A stretch of 7,164 nucleotides of DNA from contig DHQH01000060.1 of NCBI GenBank assembly GCA_002410125.1, positions 4,822 through 11,985 of the forward strand. Direction: 5' to 3'. The notes under the pieces were generated by a model. That model made no database searches and was not told where the DNA came from. It saw only the letters and a program-made list of their open reading frames with translations. The stretch is from Alphaproteobacteria bacterium UBA5343 (lineage in GTDB: Bacteria > Pseudomonadota > Alphaproteobacteria > RF32 > UBA5343). Each line of letters begins with the position of its first letter. Position 1 is the first letter of the stretch. A program made the position numbers and the translations under genes. Below, piece by piece: positions 1-6,346 of this stretch.

Positions 1-1836
1 GTGTAGCACTGTACCACCTGTGTATTTTGTTTGAAGTTTATCTTGTAATTCAAGAGCTTCAAACGGATCATCTGTGTATCCAACAGGTAATTGTGAAGAG
101 TTTGTATAGTAAGGGTATTCTTCAGTACCTGCTTGATGGATTCCTAGATATCTTTTCTTATCTTCTCTAGCAAATCTATATGTTGCACTTTCAGCTGGCG
201 TTGCTTCTAAGTTATACATAGAACCTGTTTCTTCTTGGAAGCGAACCATTGTGTTTCTTATATGGTCTAAGAATTTTGAAGCAAATTCTTGTCCCCATTT
301 AGATGAAATATCATGCTCACCATCTGTGAAATTAAGAAGCATTTCGTTAATACCGTTCACACCAATTGTTGAAAAGTGGTTTCTAAGTGTACCTAGATAT
401 CTCTTTGTGAATGGGAATAAACCTGCATCAATTAATCTTTGGATTAGTTTTCTTTTAATTTCTAAACTTGTTCTAGCTAAATTCATTAACTCGTCAAGTC
501 GTGCAAATAAACCATTTTCGTTACCTTTGTAAACATAACCAAGTCTTGAGCAGTTCATTGTAACAACACCGATCGAACCAGTTTGTTCTGCAGAACCGAA
601 TAGACCATTACCTTTAGCTAGAAGTTCTGTTAGGTCTAATTGTAGACGACAACACATTGAACGAACTTGTTTTGGTGACAGAGATGAATTAATGAAGTTT
701 TGGAAATATGGAGTACCATATTTAGCTGTCATTTCAAAAAGTAATTCTGTATTTTTATCTTCCCAAGGAAAATCTTCTGTAATGTTATAAGTTGGAATTG
801 GGAATGTGAATGGACGCCCCTTTGCATCACCTTTGTTCATTACTTCGATATATGCTCTGTTTATCATTTCCATTTCTGGGGCTAATTCACCATAAGTAAA
901 TGACATTTCTTCACCACCAATGATTGGATTGGTTTCTCTTAAATCTTCTGGACATACCCAGTCAAATGTAAAGTTAGTAAATGGTGTTTGTGAACCCCAT
1001 CTTGATGGAACATTTAAGTTATAAATAAGTTCCTGCATACATTGTTTAACAGTTCTGTATTCAAGATTGTCTTTTTTAATAAACGGTGCAAGATATGTAT
1101 CAACTGATGAAAATGCTTGAGCTCCAGCCCATTCGTTTTGAAGTGTACCCATGAAGTTAACCATTTGACCAACAACAGAGGATAAATGTTTTGGTGGGTT
1201 TGATTCGATTTTACCAGGAACACCGTTGAAGCCTTCCATAATAAGGTTTTTAAGTGACCAACCAGCACAATATGCAGCTAACATATCAAGATCGTGAATA
1301 TGGAAGTCACCGTCTCTGTGTGCTTCGCCAACCGCTGCTGGGTAAACATGACTTAACCAATAGTTAGCTGTAACTTTACCCGATACATTTAATATAAGAC
1401 CACCATTTGAGTAACCCTGATTCGCATTAGCATTAACTCTCCAATCTGCTCGCTCTAAATATTCATTAATTGAACTTTCAACATCGATTAATACTTTTTT
1501 ATCTGATCTTTGGCGATTTCTTTTATCTCTGTATAAAATATATGATTTTGCTGTTTCAATATGATTGGCTGTAATTAGAACTTGCTCCACAATATCTTGA
1601 ATATCTTCAATATGAGGAACTCTTTCTGCGAATTTGTGCTTTAATACTTTCATTACTTGGGCTGTAAGCAACCAACTCTCTTCTTTACCAAATTCTTTAG
1701 TTGTTTCCCCTGCTCGTTCAATTGCAGCTGAGATTCTTGAGTTATCAAAAGGAACTACTGTTCCGTCTCTTTTGATAACACTATTTACTGTGTTATCGTT
1801 AGAAATTACTGTTTTTATTGTTGTTGCCTTAGTCAT
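1..1836 (-). CDS. nrdD: Anaerobic (class III) ribonucleoside-triphosphate reductase, N-terminal 612 residues, truncated by window edge
   Basis: NrdD reduces ribonucleoside triphosphates to dNTPs by glycyl-radical chemistry in the cytoplasm under anaerobic conditions; the radical is installed by the radical-SAM activase NrdG. The frame is open from an ATG at 1836 to base 1, giving 612 codons. Residues about 20-105 look like an ATP-cone allosteric domain (VIKRDGTVVPFDNSRI). The catalytic barrel follows, with the conserved stretches DGDFHIHDLDMLAAYC (C190), NVPSRWGSQTPFTN (about 275-289) and MCCRLQLD (C395/C396). C190 and one of the paired cysteines probably correspond to the family's active-site cysteines. 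The visible part ends at YTGGTVLH, normally not far before the C-terminal Zn-binding cysteines and glycyl-radical site, which are therefore not visible. AGGG at 1847-1850 is a Shine-Dalgarno ten bases before the ATG. Family members are usually 600-780 residues, so roughly 100 are missing. A neighbouring nrdG would be expected beyond the left edge. Identification is secure; the reductant subclass cannot be judged without the C-terminus. Confidence 0.97.
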   Translation of the reverse strand, partial: MTKATTIKTVISNDNTVNSVIKRDGTVVPFDNSRISAAIERAGETTKEFGKEESWLLTAQVMKVLKHKFAERVPHIEDIQDIVEQVLITANHIETAKSYILYRDKRNRQRSDKKVLIDVESSINEYLERADWRVNANANQGYSNGGLILNVSGKVTANYWLSHVYPAAVGEAHRDGDFHIHDLDMLAAYCAGWSLKNLIMEGFNGVPGKIESNPPKHLSSVVGQMVNFMGTLQNEWAGAQAFSSVDTYLAPFIKKDNLEYRTVKQCMQELIYNLNVPSRWGSQTPFTNFTFDWVCPEDLRETNPIIGGEEMSFTYGELAPEMEMINRAYIEVMNKGDAKGRPFTFPIPTYNITEDFPWEDKNTELLFEMTAKYGTPYFQNFINSSLSPKQVRSMCCRLQLDLTELLAKGNGLFGSAEQTGSIGVVTMNCSRLGYVYKGNENGLFARLDELMNLARTSLEIKRKLIQRLIDAGLFPFTKRYLGTLRNHFSTIGVNGINEMLLNFTDGEHDISSKWGQEFASKFLDHIRNTMVRFQEETGSMYNLEATPAESATYRFAREDKKRYLGIHQAGTEEYPYYTNSSQLPVGYTDDPFEALELQDKLQTKYTGGTVLH

Positions 1837-1866
1837 TATTAAATTGCCCTTATATTTAAGATGTTC

Positions 1867-1880
1867 TACTCATGAGTATA
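1867..1880 (-). promoter_or_regulatory. Candidate nrdD -10 element overlapping a perfect 12-bp palindrome
   Basis: Read on the minus strand, TATACT (1880-1875) resembles a sigma-70 -10 box. It would start transcription about 30 bases before the nrdD ATG. It overlaps the perfect palindrome TACTCATGAGTA (1867-1878). No good -35 lies at 17 bp; TTAACC at 1906-1901 is 20 bp away, which is long. A symmetric site over the -10/+1 region would suit a repressor. The palindrome matches neither the FNR consensus (TTGAT-N4-ATCAA) nor the NrdR core. Confidence 0.35.
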
Positions 1881-1916
1881 AAAATAAAATATTTTTAAAT
1901 GGTTAAGATTTTACAA

Positions 1917-1944
1917 TTTTTACAATATCTAGTATGTTTTTCAA
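1917..1944 (-). promoter_or_regulatory. Alternative nrdD promoter with an NrdR-like site in its spacer
   Basis: On the minus strand TTGAAA (1944-1939) is followed after 16 bp by TAAAAA (1922-1917), a weak sigma-70-like pair. The NrdR-like element at 1920-1935 fills the spacer, where binding would block RNA polymerase. The sequence is so AT-rich that chance promoter matches are expected. Confidence 0.25.
1920..1935. promoter_or_regulatory. NrdR-box-like site 1, nrdD-proximal
   Basis: NrdR is an ATP-cone repressor of ribonucleotide reductase genes that binds paired boxes of consensus acaCwAtATaTwGtgt. The core here, CAATATCTAG (1923-1932), matches 9 of the 10 central positions; the flanks match poorly. 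It starts 33 bp from the second site at 1953, close to the roughly three helical turns usual for paired NrdR boxes. It lies about 85-100 bp upstream of the nrdD ATG. Confidence 0.45.
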
Positions 1945-1952
1945 GTTGTAAA

Positions 1953-1968
1953 ATACTATATATATGAA
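1953..1968. promoter_or_regulatory. NrdR-box-like site 2, nrdD-proximal
   Basis: The core CTATATATAT (1956-1965) matches 9 of 10 central NrdR consensus positions, and the left flank is partly conserved (ATAC). Together with the site at 1920-1935 it forms a pair upstream of nrdD, the arrangement NrdR uses. Regulation of nrdD by NrdR is inferred; no nrdR gene is in the window. Confidence 0.45.
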
Positions 1969-2056
1969 ATATATTGTCTATTTTATATAAAATTCTAATA
2001 ATATTAAATAGTTAGATGAGAAAATAAAATAATTAGTCTTGTGTATTAATTTATAT

Positions 2057-2072
2057 ATACTATATGTAGTTG
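2057..2072. promoter_or_regulatory. NrdR-box-like site 3, distal
   Basis: The near-palindrome ACTATATGTAGT (2059-2070) contains the core CTATATGTAG, 9 of 10 against the NrdR consensus. It lies 104 bp from site 2, about ten helical turns. A weaker relative, CTATATATCC (2129-2138, 8 of 10), follows. The distance of more than 220 bp from nrdD makes a direct role uncertain. Confidence 0.3.
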
Positions 2073-2307
2073 AGTTAGCCCTTTTTATCAATAATAAAAA
2101 AATCTTTTTTAGGTTGACAATTTTTATACTATATATCCAATTGTTTTTATTATATAATTTTATCCATAGGTATTTTTTAACATCATATCTGTGTATTACT
2201 CTTGGGATAGTTTGTGAGCAAATATTTTTGATATTTTTTTTGCTTATTTTTCAATCATTTATTTATCAACAAATAAGATATAATTAATATAATATATAAG
2301 AAACCCC

Positions 2308-2340
2308 AAACAACAATCATAAGTTTTAATTGTTGTTTTT
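2308..2340 (+). terminator. Plus-strand hairpin with T tail, no assigned upstream gene
   Basis: AAACAACAAT (2308-2317) and ATTGTTGTTT (2329-2338) form a perfect 10-bp stem with an 11-base loop, running into a T tract on the plus strand. The stem is AT-rich, so as an intrinsic terminator it is weak. No convincing plus-strand gene precedes it. It could end a small RNA or a short hydrophobic open frame that stops at 2287, or be a relic. Confidence 0.3.
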
Positions 2341-2404
2341 CAAATAGTTATAAAAAAAACATACTATCTTGACTATATTTTATATATTAACCATTACCAC
2401 GAGT

Positions 2405-2420
2405 CATCAATATATAGTAG
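2405..2420. promoter_or_regulatory. NrdR-box-like site 4, full core match
   Basis: CAATATATAG (2408-2417) satisfies all ten central positions of the NrdR consensus CwAtATaTwG, but the outer flanks (CAT and TAG) do not match. It lies about 570 bp from the nrdD start, beyond the lipoprotein gene's terminator, so it cannot be assigned to a promoter. Confidence 0.3.
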
Positions 2421-2478
2421 GAAATAATTCTTAAGATATTTTTGCATGAAAAAGAATCGCAAAAACGATAATAAAACA

Positions 2479-2511
2479 ATCGGTATAGATTCTAAATAAA
2501 TCTATACCGAT
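2479..2511 (-). terminator. Rho-independent terminator of the TolC-like lipoprotein gene
   Basis: A perfect 13-bp stem (2479-2491 pairing with 2499-2511) encloses a 7-base loop. On the minus strand it begins about 30 bases after the lipoprotein stop codon and is followed by the T-rich tract TGTTTTATTATCGTTTTT. It separates the lipoprotein transcript from nrdD, which therefore needs its own promoter. Confidence 0.75.
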
Positions 2512-2513
2512 AT

Positions 2514-2529
2514 ACACTATATATAGTAT
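2514..2529. promoter_or_regulatory. NrdR-box-like palindrome between the lipoprotein stop codon and its terminator
   Basis: ACACTATATATAGTAT matches 14 of 16 positions of the NrdR consensus and contains the perfect 12-bp palindrome ACTATATATAGT (2516-2527). An outer inverted repeat TACAC/GTGTA (2513-2517 and 2530-2534) lies around it. By sequence it is the best NrdR-like match in the window. However, it sits 12 bases after a stop codon, inside a transcribed 3' region and nearly 680 bp from nrdD. Function unknown. Confidence 0.35.
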
Positions 2530-2540
2530 GTGTAGATTAC

Positions 2541-4532
2541 TTATTTTGCAATTGGAGCAACATTATCTTGTGAGATAAGCGGCACATAGTCGTCCTTATT
2601 ACTACGACTTAAAGCATCACCTCTGTCTTCTTCACATTTAGAGCCTTTACATTTTTTCATTACAATAGCTTTACTATCATCATATAAGCCTCTTACATAA
2701 ATTGATGGTACAAAACTTTCTTCAATTATTAATTTAAAAGATGCCCATGCAACACTATCAAACTCATCTCTAGCATATATTTTTATAATATGTTCACCCT
2801 TGGTAAACCCATGATTTGGAGTCCCTGTAAAAGTTAGAGTCTCATCATCAAAATATAACCATTGAGGAAGAGGTTTATCATCTTCAAGACCTGCGGTATA
2901 AACAACATTATCTGACAACTCTGCTTCTTCAAAAACATCAAAGTCTACAGAATAATGTACTCTTTCATTTTCTGCTATTTTTAAATCTGGGAGTTTAGCG
3001 GTTAACATAACAGCTGGTCTTTTTGGAGGAACTGCGATTTTTAATGGTGCATCATCTAATGTAAAATATCCCTCATCCCAATTAACCATAATAGATTCTA
3101 ATTGTTTAGAAATTGTTCTAACTGATTCTAAATATATGTCTTTTGGCATAGCATCCAAACCAATTGTTACATAGAGTCTACCTAATGCTTCTTGGAGTTT
3201 AGCATAAGAAATTGATGCTGAAACTTCATCATAAACAGCATCTGCAGATTTAATTAGATTATCATATTTTGGTGCATTTTCATCAGCATGAATTTGAGCA
3301 AGTTTTTCTGATAAATCAGTAATTTCTTTATCAATTTGATAATCTTCAACAGCTGATTGATAATATGACCAAGCTAAATGAACTTGAGATAGAATCGCCA
3401 ATGATAGATTTTGTCTTTCTAGCTCTTCTAGATTAGCCTTTTCTTCAATCACACTTTTTTCTTTACTAATAGTGCTAGCTCCGAAAAGATTTGCAAGCTG
3501 TTTAGATGCAGAGTCTATCCATCTTTGTTTGTACAGTGATGGATTTTGGGCATAGGTATTAATCGAACTTAATTCTTTATTTGATACAAAAGTAATTGCT
3601 CTTTGTTTTAATGCATCTAATTGAATATCTTTTTGATAGTCTTTTTGTCTTATTTCTGGTCTACTCATAAGAGATAACCATTCAATCCTACTTAATTTAT
3701 TTCTTATTTGAGGAATATCAAAATTACCTTCTTCAGCACCAACTAATTTAAATTCTGTTACTGGGTGTAATCCCATTAATGTGATAAGTTCGGTTTTTGA
3801 GTTTTCTAACTCTCTTTTAAGAGATGTTAAATTTTTGATAGATCTCATTAAATTTTGCTGTCTTTCTAATTGCTCTTTACCAGCTTCAACTTTGGATAAT
3901 TTAATATCGGTTTTTTCACCATCAACAAATAATGACATTTCTTCATTTAATTCATCAATTACAGGAAGTAATCTTTGAGCTATTAAAGCTTTCCAGAAAC
4001 TAGCTCTTACATCTTGGAGTAAGTTATGAATAACTTTTCTTCTTGATTCTTGATCTATATAGCTACGATTATTATGTATTCTTGATTGATAATAACTAAG
4101 ACCAAAATCTAAGCTATTCCAAGCAATAACTGTCTTATTGTCTTCTTCAAATGTAGATCTTGCCTTACCACTAGCAGTATCATCAATTCTATCAACTATA
4201 AACTTGTCGCTAAATCTGGTATTTGCATAACCAGCTTTGTTTACTTTCATAATTGTATCGTCATAGTCAAGACCATCTACATAATCATTAATAGCTACTC
4301 TATAAAGGGCAATTCTGTGTTCATAGTTATTTTTAATCGCGAATGCCATTGCTTCATACATAGTGATAGGCTCTTTGATTTTCATTGGCATTTTATCAAA
4401 CATTGATGAAATGTCTTTTTCTACCCTAACAGCTCTATCCCAGTCTGTGCTTTCGCTCATGGTGTAATATCTTGTACAAGATGCTACAACAACAAATACA
4501 ACAAGTAACAGAATATTTTTTAGCATTTTCAT
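2541..4532 (-). CDS. TolC-family outer-membrane lipoprotein with C-terminal Ig/cadherin-like domain
   Basis: TolC-family proteins form trimeric outer-membrane channels for type I secretion or tripartite efflux. This 663-residue protein opens with a lipoprotein signal peptide: charged MKMLKN, a hydrophobic run, then the lipobox VASC with lipidated C19. The +2 residue is Thr rather than Asp, which favours outer-membrane sorting. Residues about 55-255 and 285-460 are two helical repeats of the outer-membrane efflux type, with the family-like motifs NSLDFGLSYYQSR (139-151) and SRPEIRQKDYQKDI (290-303). Most TolC proteins end near 450-500 residues. Here residues about 512-605 add a domain with PLPQWLYFDDETLTFTGTPN, the signature of dystroglycan-type cadherin-like (He_PIG) Ig folds. 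A polar tail with C628 and C633 follows. AAAGGG (4541-4546) lies 8 bases before the chosen ATG; a second ATG two codons in is less well spaced. The glycosyltransferase gene is 67 bases upstream in the same direction. No inner-membrane pump or adaptor gene is adjacent, so the substrate is unknown. Confidence 0.88.
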   Translation of the reverse strand: MKMLKNILLLVVFVVVASCTRYYTMSESTDWDRAVRVEKDISSMFDKMPMKIKEPITMYEAMAFAIKNNYEHRIALYRVAINDYVDGLDYDDTIMKVNKAGYANTRFSDKFIVDRIDDTASGKARSTFEEDNKTVIAWNSLDFGLSYYQSRIHNNRSYIDQESRRKVIHNLLQDVRASFWKALIAQRLLPVIDELNEEMSLFVDGEKTDIKLSKVEAGKEQLERQQNLMRSIKNLTSLKRELENSKTELITLMGLHPVTEFKLVGAEEGNFDIPQIRNKLSRIEWLSLMSRPEIRQKDYQKDIQLDALKQRAITFVSNKELSSINTYAQNPSLYKQRWIDSASKQLANLFGASTISKEKSVIEEKANLEELERQNLSLAILSQVHLAWSYYQSAVEDYQIDKEITDLSEKLAQIHADENAPKYDNLIKSADAVYDEVSASISYAKLQEALGRLYVTIGLDAMPKDIYLESVRTISKQLESIMVNWDEGYFTLDDAPLKIAVPPKRPAVMLTAKLPDLKIAENERVHYSVDFDVFEEAELSDNVVYTAGLEDDKPLPQWLYFDDETLTFTGTPNHGFTKGEHIIKIYARDEFDSVAWASFKLIIEESFVPSIYVRGLYDDSKAIVMKKCKGSKCEEDRGDALSRSNKDDYVPLISQDNVAPIAK

Positions 4533-4569
4533 GTAAGTGACCCTTTTAATTTTTTATATTTTTCTACTA

Positions 4570-4589
4570 TATTAATAGATATTAATAGT
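4570..4589. repeat. Two-copy 10-bp tandem repeat in the lipoprotein leader
   Basis: TATTAATAG occurs at 4570-4578 and again at 4580-4588, a period of exactly 10 bp, about one helical turn. It lies between the glycosyltransferase stop and the lipoprotein start, just downstream of a candidate promoter. It could be a tandem half-site for a regulator or chance in AT-rich DNA. Confidence 0.3.
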
Positions 4590-4590
4590 T

Positions 4591-4620
4591 ATTGTATAGC
4601 TAATAATTAACTTTTTCCAA
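4591..4620 (-). promoter_or_regulatory. Candidate promoter for the lipoprotein gene, overlapping the end of the glycosyltransferase gene
   Basis: On the minus strand TTGGAA (4620-4615) and TACAAT (4596-4591) are 18 bp apart, a fair sigma-70-like pair. It would start transcription near 4584, about 50 bases before the lipoprotein ATG. It would let the lipoprotein gene be expressed apart from the upstream glycosyltransferase gene. The -10 context CTATACAATAA recurs at 6315-6325 before the virB8-like gene. Confidence 0.35.
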
Positions 4621-6249
4621 GTTTAACCAATTTTTTTGTTCGCAATCGATAATTCTTTTATCAAATTCTGCGATACTCTTCCTTTTGTTATAGATATGAA
4701 GCTGACTACCTGGTTCTCTAATATTAACCGCGGTATTAGCCCAAAAACAACCAATATAGCCTGGTGGAGGTTTTCTATCATGTGCCATATGACGATTATC
4801 ATTTTTGATTTTAGATGGATTTTTTGAAATAACTCTATCATTTAGCCCAAGATGGTCAATGATTGCAACATTTGGCAATACCCAACTAATAGCTCCAACA
4901 GTCCCCCAAGGCATAACATTTCTATCATCCCAGCTAACTTTCTCACCTTCTTCTCTAGTTGGAAGGTTTCTTATTCTATCAATTAGAAAGATTTTATGCT
5001 CTTGATGGCGACAACAAACAGAATGCATAATTAACCAATGCTGATTTTCAAACCATATAATAGATAGCTTTTTTAGATGATTTGGCATATGTTTCTCAAC
5101 ATTATATTTGAGTGAAAATGATGTATTTCTAGTATTTCTATCTTTTGTATGGTACCAATGAGCCCATGGAATTGGAATTGAAAGATAGATTGCTAATATT
5201 AGTGATATTATTGACGCAGCACTATATTTTGACAAGCGGTTTAAAACCCAAACTAACATTATTGGTAGTAATATGGTTAGATGAGAATAAACTCTGAACT
5301 CAAAATGATCACCCCCTATTATCAAAGTATAATATAAGAAGTGAAGTGATAGAGCAATTACCATTACAAATTTATGGAGTTTGATTTGCTTTATTTTAGT
5401 GATATTTTTTAGTAAACAAAGAATGGTTAATATGATTATAAAATAATAACCATATTCTATCATAAATGAAGTGAAATATTTTATACCGCTTTCTGGCCAA
5501 GCTCTTACATATTTAGCATAATAAGTATTTGGAAACCAATCACCATAATAAGCTTTTCTCCATAACATATGAACTGGAATGATGCAAATAGTAGAGAAAT
5601 AAATTAAAGACTTTAGTTCTTTATCTTTGAATTTCTTATATATTATATAAAACGATGTTAATCCCGCAAAGAGCAAACCGTCTGGTCTAGTTAAATAAAG
5701 AAGTGAGCATACAAACCCTGTTTTAATTTGCCATTTATTATCTTGATTATCAAAAAATGCCATATAATAAACCCAAAGCACGACAAGATAATTAAATAAT
5801 GATGTCTCTAAACCTGAGCTTAACCAAGTTAGAAAAGTTCGATTGGTGATTATATATAGCAACGCTAAAATAGAGATTATAGTTTGTCTTTTTCTAAGAT
5901 TATCGTTTAATTTGATTTGATTAAGCATTATATAGGCTAAGATTATAGACGCATAGCCAAGAGCAAGCGAAATTATATTTGCGGTTTCTGGTGGCATAAG
6001 CCCAGATATTATCCAAGCGATATATAAAACTACGACCCAAAGAAAACTTGTGTAACCTTCAACTGGCAAGAATGGCTCTGGATTCCAAACAATTCCTCTA
6101 TCTAAATACATATTAGACACATATCTGAAAGAAATAAAAGCATCATCAGTTAGGAAATAATATAGTTTCCAGCCGATGGTTGTTAGGAGAAGGGAGCTAA
6201 AAATTATTAGAAAATGTTTATAATTAAATTCTTTAATTAACTTCATCAT
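4600..6249 (-). CDS. GT-C type polytopic membrane glycosyltransferase (AftB-like N-terminal motif)
   Basis: The 549-residue protein resembles GT-C enzymes, which transfer sugars from polyprenyl-phosphate donors on the outer face of the inner membrane. After a first membrane segment (about 12-33) comes DDAFISFRYVSNMYLDRGI (35-53) and then VEGYTSFLW (63-71). The acidic pair D35/D36 is where GT-C enzymes keep their catalytic Asp in the first external loop. The motif recalls the mycobacterial arabinosyltransferase AftB and many uncharacterised proteobacterial relatives. Other landmarks are SSGLETSLF (144-152), LTRPDGLLF (186-194), YYGDWFPNTYYAK (234-246) and GGDHFEFRVYSHL (312-324). Roughly nine or ten further hydrophobic segments run to about 360. 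A soluble tail (about 365-549) contains IIDHLGLNDRVI and a His-rich stretch near HMAHDRKPPPGY. GAGG at 6256-6259, six bases before the ATG, supports this start; an ATG one codon later is also possible. The sugar and acceptor cannot be read from the sequence. LPS, glycan or protein glycosylation are all open. Confidence 0.8.
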   Translation of the reverse strand: MMKLIKEFNYKHFLIIFSSLLLTTIGWKLYYFLTDDAFISFRYVSNMYLDRGIVWNPEPFLPVEGYTSFLWVVVLYIAWIISGLMPPETANIISLALGYASIILAYIMLNQIKLNDNLRKRQTIISILALLYIITNRTFLTWLSSGLETSLFNYLVVLWVYYMAFFDNQDNKWQIKTGFVCSLLYLTRPDGLLFAGLTSFYIIYKKFKDKELKSLIYFSTICIIPVHMLWRKAYYGDWFPNTYYAKYVRAWPESGIKYFTSFMIEYGYYFIIILTILCLLKNITKIKQIKLHKFVMVIALSLHFLYYTLIIGGDHFEFRVYSHLTILLPIMLVWVLNRLSKYSAASIISLILAIYLSIPIPWAHWYHTKDRNTRNTSFSLKYNVEKHMPNHLKKLSIIWFENQHWLIMHSVCCRHQEHKIFLIDRIRNLPTREEGEKVSWDDRNVMPWGTVGAISWVLPNVAIIDHLGLNDRVISKNPSKIKNDNRHMAHDRKPPPGYIGCFWANTAVNIREPGSQLHIYNKRKSIAEFDKRIIDCEQKNWLNLEKVNY

Positions 6250-6346
6250 TTATAACCTCAAAAAAATACTATCATTTATAAAATATTAAATATAAAATGT
6301 CATAATTATAAAAACTATACAATAAAAGTGTTAGAGTTATTCAAAT
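6250..6346. promoter_or_regulatory. Divergent promoter region between the glycosyltransferase and virB8-like genes
   Basis: Ninety-seven very AT-rich bases separate two divergent start codons, so promoters for both directions should lie here. Toward virB8, TACAAT (6318-6323) could be a -10, within CTATACAATAA, but I see no acceptable -35. Toward the glycosyltransferase the AT content prevents choosing among TATAAT-like hexamers. Confidence 0.45.

Larger units (their letters stand above)
1837..2540. other. Long AT-rich gene-free spacer between nrdD and the TolC-like gene
   Basis: About 700 bases with no coding sequence I would defend; the composition is clearly more AT-rich than the flanking genes. 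From left to right it holds the nrdD leader and promoter region (1837-1970), scattered NrdR-box-like sequences, two or three DnaA-box-like 9-mers, a T-tailed plus-strand hairpin (2308-2340), and the terminator of the lipoprotein gene (2479-2511). The open frame at 2039-2287 is discussed under rejected items. Such long spacers can be decaying genes or hold regulatory RNA; neither is demonstrable here. Confidence 0.7.

Noticed and set aside
251..532. Plus-strand open frame opposite nrdD
   Set aside because: It lies wholly antisense to the well-conserved nrdD reading frame and resembles no protein family.
1014..1268. Minus-strand open frame inside nrdD in another frame
   Set aside because: Overlaps conserved NrdD catalytic-domain codons; a shadow of that gene.
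1634..1906. Plus-strand open frame opposite the nrdD 5' end
   Set aside because: Antisense to the ATP-cone coding region and extends into the leader; no ribosome-binding site or recognisable motif.
2039..2287. Plus-strand 82-codon open frame encoding a hydrophobic peptide in the nrdD spacer
   Set aside because: It needs a TTG start with no Shine-Dalgarno, and its Phe/Ile/Leu/Tyr-rich content is what random AT-rich DNA yields. A hairpin follows the stop, so it is kept only as part of the possible-transcript finding.
1837..2540. Spacer as a CRISPR array, insertion-sequence remnant or tRNA site
   Set aside because: No regularly spaced repeats, terminal inverted repeats with target duplications, or cloverleaf sequence could be found; the recurring element is only a short TACTATAT-like motif.
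3781..3978. Plus-strand open frame opposite the TolC-like gene
   Set aside because: Antisense shadow of the coiled-coil region of the lipoprotein; Ser/Leu-rich with no family resemblance.
4623..5005. Short open frames on both strands over the 3' end of the glycosyltransferase gene
   Set aside because: All lie inside the glycosyltransferase C-terminal domain, whose own frame carries conserved-looking motifs; none has a supporting start signal.
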